From an uncultured Oscillospiraceae bacterium (GTDB lineage: Bacteria; Bacillota; Clostridia; Oscillospirales; Oscillospiraceae), in NCBI GenBank assembly GCA_904398675.1, contig CAJFPI010000022.1, forward strand, positions 1 to 21,210: DNA of 21,210 nt, read 5' to 3'. Position 1 is the stretch's first letter. The number at the start of each line of letters is the position of its first letter. Positions 15,663 through 21,210 of the stretch are shown here, one piece after another. The translations under genes and the position numbers were made by a program. The notes below the pieces were generated by a model. The model had not been told where the DNA came from, did not search any database, and saw only the letters and a program-made list of their open reading frames with translations.

Positions 15663-16763
15663 CTACACCTTGTTGCCTGCGAAGTAGACGGTGGTCTGGA
15701 ATCCGTCCTTGTCCATATGGTGGACCACCTTGGTGATAAAGTAGTCCCGGTTGAAGTCGTCGTTGACCTTGTCCACCGTCACCATCCGCCCGGGGATCAC
15801 CGGCGGAAGGCCGGGGAGCTCCATGCTGCCGGTGAGAAAGCCCATGGACAGCTCGTTCATCAGCGCCGCCGCCCGGGACTTGGCCTCCGCCTCGGAGCGC
15901 ACCGCGTTGTCCACCACCACCTTCTCCATGGTGGCGTTGATGAGCTTTGTGCTCTCCGCCCCGGCCTTGCTGCCGCCGCCCACCGCCGACACGGCGGTGG
16001 CCTTGGACTCAAAGGGCTTGTCCGCGTCCTCCACGTTGTGGCTGCGCACGGTCACGGATTTTACCTGGTTGGCGAGGCTCACCTCCCGGCGCAGCCGGTA
16101 GAGGTTGGCCCCCGGCTCCACGGTGAGCACGCTGTTGGTGTATTTCTTGTAGCTGACAAAGTACACCTTCCCTGCCACCACATAGAACAGGTAGTTGAGC
16201 CGCTTGGCCAGGGAGACCACAAAGTCGTAGTCGCTCTGGTTGTGCTGCTCGATGGGAGCCAGGATATTCTCCGAGGCCTCCACCTCCGTGCCGGTATAGA
16301 CGGCGCTGTAGTTTTTCAGCACGTCGCTGACTGCCTCGGAATATTTTTTGATATCCTTCTTCCGCAGGGAGCGAAAGCTGTTCATCATAAACTGCTTGCA
16401 GTCCATGGCAGTGACGATCATGGCAGTGGTCTCCCCCTGGAGATCCATCTCGATGGAGGAGATATAGCCCACAAACACCGACTCGGCCTTATCCGCCTTG
16501 CCGTAGCCCAGAAACACCTCCAGCTTGGCGCCCAGGGTGATCTTGGACAGCGCCGCGTCCAGCTTCAGCCCCCCCTCCTCAAACCGGGAGTACTGCCCCA
16601 CGATCTCTGCGGTGCAGTCGCTGGCCTCCATGCCGGAGGACAGCGTCACCTGGATGTCGTGGTAGATCAGGGACTCGCCGGAGAGCTGGGCATCGTTGAT
16701 CTTGAAGTAGGCCACCGGGCGCTCAAAGCCATTATACCGTTTTTCCGCGTCGCTGAGGGTCAC
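15663..16763 (-). CDS. Baseplate hub, phage late control gpD/gp27-like
   Basis: This 366-residue protein is the hub that adapts the sixfold tube to the threefold spike. It opens with YFKINDAQL..ESL.YHDIQVTLSSGMEASDCTAEI, as expected for gpD. A central VFVGYISSIEMDL (76-88) and DYDFVVSLAKRLNYLFYV (about 179-196) match the two tube-like domains. The C-terminus ITKVVHHMDKDGFQTTVYFAGNK is the conserved final strand pair. The GTG start at 16763 follows GAGAGGAGGCGGG. The gene lies 24 bases after the adaptor and 16 bases before the spike, so hub and spike are a split form of Afp8/VgrG. Confidence 0.88.
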   Translation of the reverse strand: MTLSDAEKRYNGFERPVAYFKINDAQLSGESLIYHDIQVTLSSGMEASDCTAEIVGQYSRFEEGGLKLDAALSKITLGAKLEVFLGYGKADKAESVFVGYISSIEMDLQGETTAMIVTAMDCKQFMMNSFRSLRKKDIKKYSEAVSDVLKNYSAVYTGTEVEASENILAPIEQHNQSDYDFVVSLAKRLNYLFYVVAGKVYFVSYKKYTNSVLTVEPGANLYRLRREVSLANQVKSVTVRSHNVEDADKPFESKATAVSAVGGGSKAGAESTKLINATMEKVVVDNAVRSEAEAKSRAAALMNELSMGFLTGSMELPGLPPVIPGRMVTVDKVNDDFNRDYFITKVVHHMDKDGFQTTVYFAGNKV

Positions 16764-16787
16764 AGCGCCCGCCTCCTCTCCTGTCGT

Positions 16788-17507
16788 TTATATACCGGGC
16801 AGCTGCCGGAGGAGCCGTCCCCCTTCCTCCACAAGGCCCAGCAGCTGCTGGGTGGAAACGCTGAGCTTTTCCATCTCGTCCCTTGCAGTGGTAAGCATAG
16901 TCAGTGCCACCTCTGCCCCCAGGGGCGCCCCCTGGCTGGAGAAGTAGTTGAAGGTAGTCTGGAACTTGGTGATGATTCCGGAGTAGACCATATTGCCCCA
17001 GTAGAACACTACCGGCACCTGCTTGTGAGAGGCGTCGAGCAGCGGGCTGTAGCAGCAAAGTTTCTTGTTGAAAAGGCTGAGACTGGTGAAGTCCGTATTT
17101 TTGATGAGCTCCGTCAGGGCATCCTCCGCCGCGTCTCCAAAGCTCTCACCGTCGATCAAGCTGGACACCACGCTGGTGGCCGCCGTCACCAGGGCCTTAA
17201 ATTCCGCCCCCTGTGTCTTGGCGTTATACTCGTCCACAAGGCTGAAGATCAGCGTCATATCCACCTGCTGCTCCGTCACGCCCTTGGGGGTGATCTTCCC
17301 GTCTGCCGCGGCGGTGGCGGGCGTCTTCTCGTTGGCCACGCCCTCATCCTTTTTCACCTGGGTTGTCGCGCCGATACGCAGCGTGGCGGGGTTGATGAGC
17401 ACCTCCACCGGTTTCTCATACTCCCAGGTTCCGTCGTCCTTTTGCTTTTTTCCGATGAGGAAGGCGGCCTTATCCACCGTTCCAAACCGCCCGCCCAAGA
17501 GGCTCAT
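16788..17507 (-). CDS. CIS tube-to-hub adaptor protein (Afp7-like N-terminal domain)
   Basis: This 239-residue protein matches the contractile injection system tube protein N-terminal family. It has KPVEVLINPATLRI (32-45, the 'F.PNP' strand of the family), QQVDMTLIFSL (84-94), VPVVFYWGNMVYSGIITKF and FNYFSSQGAPLGAEVALTM (the 'G.I....tF..F...G.P..A.v..t' block). Afp7-type proteins carry a C-terminal LysM that clamps the hub. Here I see no LysM motif; the last 40 residues are helical (RDEMEKLSVSTQQLLGLVEEGG), so this is a short variant. The ATG at 17507 follows AGGAGGGGTGAGGG, 14 bases after the 977-residue gene. Confidence 0.85.
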   Translation of the reverse strand: MSLLGGRFGTVDKAAFLIGKKQKDDGTWEYEKPVEVLINPATLRIGATTQVKKDEGVANEKTPATAAADGKITPKGVTEQQVDMTLIFSLVDEYNAKTQGAEFKALVTAATSVVSSLIDGESFGDAAEDALTELIKNTDFTSLSLFNKKLCCYSPLLDASHKQVPVVFYWGNMVYSGIITKFQTTFNYFSSQGAPLGAEVALTMLTTARDEMEKLSVSTQQLLGLVEEGGRLLRQLPGI

Positions 17508-17521
17508 CCCTCACCCCTCCT

Positions 17522-20455
17522 TCACCGTCCGAATTTTCTTCGCTCCGCCCGCAGCCGCCGCTCCACCCGGTCCAGCACCTCGGCGGCCATGCGGTTGTAA
17601 TTGAGATCCTCCAAAACCAGCTCCGCGATGCGCGTCTCCTGCTCCCGGGTGATCGGCGCCGCCGCAGCGCCGCCGCGGGACGGATCCACGCCGTAGGAGT
17701 AGGCCGTGCTCAGCGCCGCCGCCTGGGCGGGGCTCACCGTCTGGGCCTTCAGGACCTCCTCGCCGCTGCTGTCCCCGCCCCGTTCTGCCTTACCTGTGCT
17801 GCTTTGCCGCACAGGCTGGCGGTGGATCACCGCCGCGCGGGCGGGCTGCTCCTGCCGTAAAGGTCTGTTTTGCTCGTCTCTGTTCCCCCTGCCAGCTGCA
17901 GCCCCCCTGTCGAAAGGCCGGGCGCTCTGCGCAGGAACCGGCGCCGGGAAACCGCCTCCGGCCGTCCATGCGCCGCCCTCTGCCGCGCCTCGGCCGGATA
18001 TCCGGCCGGCTGGCCGGAGCAGCGGGCTCCGCATCAGGCGGATGGTCGGGGGCACCGGCTCCCCGCCGGGCTGCGGGGACACTCCCGCCTCGGGCATGCC
18101 GCCTGCGCGCCCCGCCGGGCGCAGAATATGTAAGTCTGCCTGCCGCGGCAGCTGCCCTGCGCCGGATACCGGCACCGTTCCCCAGGCCCGCCGGGGAAAC
18201 GCGGCCCGGCCAGGCCCAGGAAAGCCCGCTGATATCTGCTGTGCAGCTGGATCCCTTCCAGGCGCTGCGCCTGCCTGGCGGAGGGCCGTACCGGTGCGGC
18301 CTGCGCCGCCGGTCAGGGGGCTGCGGCGCAGCACCGGCAAAGCCATATGCCGGCCCTCTGCGCTGCGCCCCGCAGCGAAGGCGGAAGGTGCTGCCGCCTG
18401 CCAAGCCCCCGATGCGCCCACGGAGCGCCGGAGCAAGGTCTGCGGCCGGCTGCGGACGCCCGCCTCCGCCCGTCCCAGCCATGGCTGGATCAGAGGCATG
18501 CGGGCGCTCTGCTCTGCTTTCTGCGCAGCCGACACACTGCCCGGCAGCCTCCATCCCAGCGGAGGAAAGGCCGCTCCGTTTCCCTCCGCCCATCCGGAAC
18601 CGGCCTCTGCCAGGGGGAAGACCGGCATGATTTTCGCAGGAAAATGTGTAACGCCTCCGTCTGGCGTTTCGTAGGAAACGGTACGCGGAAACCGCGCTGT
18701 CAATACCGCCCCGCCATCCGGCGTCCGCCGGGGCGAAGGCCTCGCCGTTTCCCCGGGCAGCGACGCTATCCGGCCCCGTACAGTCTGTGCTGTTCCGCTG
18801 GGGGGCGTTTCCGTCCTCAGGAGGTGCGCAGCGGTCCCTGCGCCGGCCTCTGCCAGCCCCGTCCCATTGAGCCGTGTGCCGGGGGCCGCGGCGGTGCGGA
18901 ACAGCGTCCCCGCCGAAACGCCGGGACGTGACCTCCCTGTTAAAGGGAGCCCGTGCCGCGGAGGAAAGGCCGCCTGCCCGGTCCCCCCAAAATCTGCGGC
19001 CGCAAAAGGCGTGGCGGTACGGGAAAACAGCCCTCCTGCCGGTGAGATACGCAGGCTCAGGGGCAAAAGCACCCCGCGCGGCAGCGCCTCTCCGTCTCCC
19101 GGGCGGCTTTCGGAACGAGCCATACCGCTGGATGCGGAGCGCAGCGCCGCCGATGCCGGCGGAAAGCCTGTTTCAAACGCCGCTCCCGTCCAGAGACCGG
19201 CAATAGGAAAGGAGTTTCCCTTGTCCGGCATCCACGCGCCGGAAACACGGTTTCCCCTCCAGTTTTGCCAACTCTCCCATATCCGCGCTGCAAAGATCCC
19301 TGCAGAACCCCGTCCTGACGGGGATGCAAAGGGCTGCCTCGCCAAAGCTCCTCCGGTCTCGCCCGCCGCACGGTATAACACAGCGGTGACAAGCCCGCCA
19401 TCGGCCGGAGCCGGAGGGGCAGCCTGCCCGACATGCACGTTTCCTGCCGCCGGCCGGCCCTCATGTCCTCCAGACGCCGGCCCATTTCCGCCGGTCCGGG
19501 CCGCTGCTGCAAGCCGGCTTTCGTCCGGCCGCGGGGCGGGGGCTGTCCCTTTCCGGGTGGTGTCCGCCCGGATTTTTTCAGGCTCCCGGCTCTGCGCACG
19601 CCCCTCTGTTTTTTTTCGTTCTTCTTTTTTTCCGGGCGTCCCATCCCGTCCGGCTGCGCCGGATCGGCTGGACGCCCCTCCCTGTTTCTTCCGCTGAGGG
19701 GGCATCTCCCCCTGAGCGGGGGCGTTCTTTTTCCGTCCCTTCCCTGCTGTGCCGGAGGGCACAGGCCCTCCGCCAGCGTCAGCCGGCGAACGGGGGACGC
19801 GGTGAATCGTCTCTCCATCGGCCCGGGCCGGCCCGCCCCCCTCGCCGGGAGGCGGCATAAAACGGCCCCTTTCCGCCGTCCGGGACAACTCCCCGGGAAA
19901 CACAGACGCCCGGAGGACCGGCGTCGCCTGTGGCCGGGTCCCAGCTGCAGCGCCAGGCGGCTGCGGGGCAGACTGCCCGCGGGCCGCGGCGGCCGCTGTG
20001 CCGGGACCGGGAAGTCGTACCGTCAACTCCGGGGTCCTATTGTCGTTTTTTTTTAATTCCCGCGCCAGGCTCTCCAGCGCCCGTTTAAATTCGCCGTCCC
20101 GGTAGAGATTGCTCCGGACAGCCCGTTCGATCTCTCCCGCACGGGCACGCACCGGGCCGCTGGAGGCAGACAGTGCCTGCCGCAGCTGGTTGGTCAGCTG
20201 CAGATTCAGGGAAACCTGGTTTCGCAGGAAGGCATTGTTTTCATCATGGTAGGCCCGCAGCTGCATCAGGAGATTCACCACCAGCGGCTGCTGGGCAGCT
20301 CTCTCCCCCTGCTGTTCGGCTGCGGGGCGCATATACCGCAGCGACTCCAGCCGCAGCGGCGCTCCGGCGCCCCCGTTGTTTTTCGCCAGGATGGCAGCAC
20401 AAAAGCCGGCGTTGTCTCCAGGCAGGGTAAACTGTCCGATCCCTATGCCGATCAC
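17522..20455 (-). CDS. Giant disordered Arg/Gly/Pro/Ala-rich protein between tube and adaptor genes, function unknown
   Basis: I do not recognise this 977-residue protein. Residues 1-136 look folded: a Gly/Ile strand start (GIGIGQFTLPGDNAGFCAA) then helices (LVVNLLMQLRAYHDENNAFL, LNLQLTNQLRQAL, GEFKRALESLARELKK). Residues 140-895 are low-complexity: Lys/Glu-rich at 236-305, a Trp-rich patch at 390-423 (RIWESWQNWRG), then Arg/Gly/Pro/Ala with scattered motifs such as ETIHRVPRSP, LHILRPAGR, VIHRQPVRQ and three AAFPP/AAFPR segments. Residues 899-977 look folded again (VLKAQTVSPAQAAALSTAYS, ELVLEDLNYNRMAAEVLDRVE) with a basic end. Codons in the middle (GGA, CCT, GCA) are less GC-biased than in neighbours. 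The GTG at 20455 lacks a close ribosome binding site; ATT at 20488 behind GAGAGGGGGTGGCGGT is an alternative. Lumen or cargo protein, or tape-measure substitute, are guesses. Confidence 0.7.
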   Translation of the reverse strand: MIGIGIGQFTLPGDNAGFCAAILAKNNGGAGAPLRLESLRYMRPAAEQQGERAAQQPLVVNLLMQLRAYHDENNAFLRNQVSLNLQLTNQLRQALSASSGPVRARAGEIERAVRSNLYRDGEFKRALESLARELKKNDNRTPELTVRLPGPGTAAAAARGQSAPQPPGAAAGTRPQATPVLRASVFPGELSRTAERGRFMPPPGEGGGPARADGETIHRVPRSPADAGGGPVPSGTAGKGRKKNAPAQGEMPPQRKKQGGASSRSGAAGRDGTPGKKEERKKTEGRAQSREPEKIRADTTRKGTAPAPRPDESRLAAAARTGGNGPASGGHEGRPAAGNVHVGQAAPPAPADGGLVTAVLYRAAGETGGALARQPFASPSGRGSAGIFAARIWESWQNWRGNRVSGAWMPDKGNSFPIAGLWTGAAFETGFPPASAALRSASSGMARSESRPGDGEALPRGVLLPLSLRISPAGGLFSRTATPFAAADFGGTGQAAFPPRHGLPLTGRSRPGVSAGTLFRTAAAPGTRLNGTGLAEAGAGTAAHLLRTETPPSGTAQTVRGRIASLPGETARPSPRRTPDGGAVLTARFPRTVSYETPDGGVTHFPAKIMPVFPLAEAGSGWAEGNGAAFPPLGWRLPGSVSAAQKAEQSARMPLIQPWLGRAEAGVRSRPQTLLRRSVGASGAWQAAAPSAFAAGRSAEGRHMALPVLRRSPLTGGAGRTGTALRQAGAAPGRDPAAQQISAGFPGPGRAAFPRRAWGTVPVSGAGQLPRQADLHILRPAGRAGGMPEAGVSPQPGGEPVPPTIRLMRSPLLRPAGRISGRGAAEGGAWTAGGGFPAPVPAQSARPFDRGAAAGRGNRDEQNRPLRQEQPARAAVIHRQPVRQSSTGKAERGGDSSGEEVLKAQTVSPAQAAALSTAYSYGVDPSRGGAAAAPITREQETRIAELVLEDLNYNRMAAEVLDRVERRLRAERRKFGR
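19573..19631 (-). repeat. Cluster of A6, A8 and A7 tracts inside the giant gene
   Basis: On the minus strand three A-runs occur at 19625-19631 (7), 19609-19616 (8) and 19573-19578 (6), coding the Lys/Glu-rich patch near residues 276-296. Such runs are rare in the rest of this GC-rich window. Confidence 0.7.
20046..20054 (-). repeat. A9 homopolymer at the domain boundary of the giant gene
   Basis: The coding strand reads TTA AAA AAA AAC, nine A in a row, at residues 134-137. It includes the heptamer A AAA AAC in the zero frame, a known -1 ribosomal slippery type. It sits where the folded N-terminus ends. Gain of one A gives a stop after Lys-Lys-Lys-Arg-Gln (139 residues); loss of one A gives a stop after 143 residues. 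Confidence 0.8.
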
Positions 20456-20518
20456 GCCGGTTACCGGTCGAAAGCCTCCGATGGAAATACCGCCACCCCC
20501 TCTCTTTTCCGCTCTGTC

Positions 20519-21001
20519 TTAAAACAGCGATGGGACCGGGATATTCTTCAGTCCCCTGTGGGTAATGGTGAACGTCTCGATCAGCGGCGTGGAGCGGGTG
20601 GCGTCCAGGTCGCTGACCTCCCACTCCACCACTCCCTGAGAGATAAAGGAGTAGATGGCCTTGATGCTCTGGCTCTCATCCAGCACCAAAATCAGGCCCA
20701 GGGCCTTCTGGGCCTCAATGGCCTGGCTGCCCATATAGCCCGCCAGCAGGCCAGTAATGCTCAGTTTCCGCATCTGATAGCCCCGCTTGAAGGTCAGGCG
20801 GTGGGGCTCCGACTGGGGCTTGGGAAGCAATATGGGGTAGTCGTTGCGCCCGCCCTCGCTGATAAAATCCACCGAGCGCTGGGTGCCGATGCCGGAGACA
20901 CTCTGGAATCCCAGTGTCACCGCATTGAACAAAACGATGAAACGCACCGCCACAATGGGGTCATAGTGGCTGCTGCGGGTAATAAAAAACGGCACGTCCA
21001 T
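20519..21001 (-). CDS. Inner tube protein, gp19/Afp1-Afp5-like
   Basis: This 160-residue protein has the size and pattern of the T4 gp19-like tail tube family (as in Afp1/5 and Hcp-like tubes). It has VSGIGTQRSVDFISEGGRND (35-54, the 'V.G...E....EGG.N' block), a central FKRGYQ (71-76, 'L.RG') and a C-terminal half with VEWEVSDLDATRS and IETFTITHRGLKNI, the expected final strands. These proteins stack as hexameric rings to form the channel inside the sheath. The ATG follows AAGAAGGAAGGG, 18 bases after the small upstream gene. CIS loci often carry more than one tube paralogue; this one, beside the adaptor, is in the Afp5 position and may form the first ring on the baseplate. Confidence 0.87.
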   Translation of the reverse strand: MDVPFFITRSSHYDPIVAVRFIVLFNAVTLGFQSVSGIGTQRSVDFISEGGRNDYPILLPKPQSEPHRLTFKRGYQMRKLSITGLLAGYMGSQAIEAQKALGLILVLDESQSIKAIYSFISQGVVEWEVSDLDATRSTPLIETFTITHRGLKNIPVPSLF

Positions 21002-21019
21002 CCGGCATTCCCTTCCTTC

Positions 21020-21210
21020 TTAAAATACGTCGAAGATATTCTTGCCCTGGGTCTCCTGGTTCATCTGGTCATTGATGCGGGAGACCTCCCTGCAAAAGCG
21101 CAGGCGCTCCCGGTGCTCCATGGCCATCAGCTCCTCATAGCCCCAGTGCAGGTAATATCCCAGAAAAGCTATCTCCTCGTAGATGCGGTCCAGGGGATAG
21201 CTTTTTGCTA
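21020..21210 (-). CDS. Small DUF6760/GpE-like tail protein (5' end missing)
   Basis: The last 62 residues of a gene that begins beyond the window. YPLDRIYEEIAFLGYYLHW, then YEELMAMEHRERLRF and EVSRINDQM, match the short helical family found in CIS and tailed-phage clusters next to the tube gene (DUF6760, related to phage GpE: early 'hHEEVAFLAYHhHW' and 'LEHRERRRW'). Only a few residues are probably missing, as the family is around 60-70 residues. It ends with TAA at 21020-21022. Its position just before the tube gene supports the assignment. Role is not established; a tail-assembly helper is a reasonable inference. Confidence 0.75.
   Translation of the reverse strand, partial: AKSYPLDRIYEEIAFLGYYLHWGYEELMAMEHRERLRFCREVSRINDQMNQETQGKNIFDVF

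Noticed and set aside
17790..18593. Same-strand alternate frame of 267 codons inside the giant gene
   Set aside because: Composition is typical of a shifted reading of GC-rich DNA; no independent evidence of translation.
17706..19697. Plus-strand open frames opposite the giant gene (17706-18674 and 18867-19697)
   Set aside because: Seriously considered because the giant protein is of low complexity. The minus frame is open for 2.9 kb, has folded-looking ends, plausible codon choice and fits the operon direction; the plus frames have no such support.
19057..19818. Same-strand alternate frame of 253 codons inside the giant gene
   Set aside because: Not called as a gene: there is no ribosome binding site I can defend and the product is Arg/Pro/Gly-rich without domain signs. 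It is kept only as a possible slippage frame.
1..21210. Intact prophage
   Set aside because: Within the window there are no capsid, portal, terminase, lysis or integrase genes, and the split of baseplate paralogues fits a CIS better. Phage genes outside the window cannot be excluded.

Overview
The window is one continuous, tightly packed gene block on the minus strand. I see no RNA genes, CRISPR array, transposon or promoter. Base composition is high in GC. Strong AGGAGG-type ribosome binding sites, a LysM domain on an exported segment and a signal-peptide protein ending in a copper-amine-oxidase-like stalk domain suggest a high-GC Gram-positive of the Clostridia (an Oscillospiraceae-like gut bacterium). 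That placement is inference; there is no marker gene here.

Read in the direction of transcription (21210 down to 1), the first part is the tube and baseplate half of a phage-tail-like contractile injection system (CIS; the Afp/PVC/eCIS class). It holds the 3' end of a small DUF6760/GpE-like gene (21020-21210), a gp19-type inner tube protein (20519-21001), a very unusual 977-residue disordered protein (17522-20455), a tube-to-spike adaptor of the CIS tube N-terminal family (16788-17507), a gpD/gp27-like hub (15663-16763), a separate gp5/VgrG-C-like spike (14900-15646), a gp25-like sheath initiator (14485-14880), two baseplate J/gp6-like wedge proteins (11455-14463 and 9384-11450), a P2 gpI-like tail protein (8187-9359) and a baseplate-periphery protein with a C-terminal Ig-like domain (6440-8206). 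No sheath, AAA+ ATPase, PAAR tip or ordinary tape measure gene lies inside the window; the first would be expected upstream of 21210.

The second part (6387 down to 1) follows on the same strand with gaps of 14 to 72 bases. It encodes four membrane or exported proteins that are not structural tail parts: a degenerate protein kinase fused through one membrane helix to an extracytoplasmic LysM domain; a four-helix membrane receptor with a propeller-like ectodomain, a second sensor domain, HAMP and a nucleotide-cyclase-homology domain that has lost both metal-binding Asp positions; a membrane-anchored protein with eight to nine MORN repeats outside the membrane; and a secreted or surface protein with an acidic linker and a stalk domain, cut by the window edge.

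My reading is that the injection particle and an envelope module are co-expressed. The pseudokinase-LysM, pseudocyclase receptor and MORN protein would tether or gate the particle at the membrane and cell wall, so this may be a membrane-docked rather than freely released CIS. That functional link is inference from gene order and domain topology. The other standout is the 977-residue protein placed between tube and adaptor, whose disordered core begins right after an A9 tract that could cause frame slippage.
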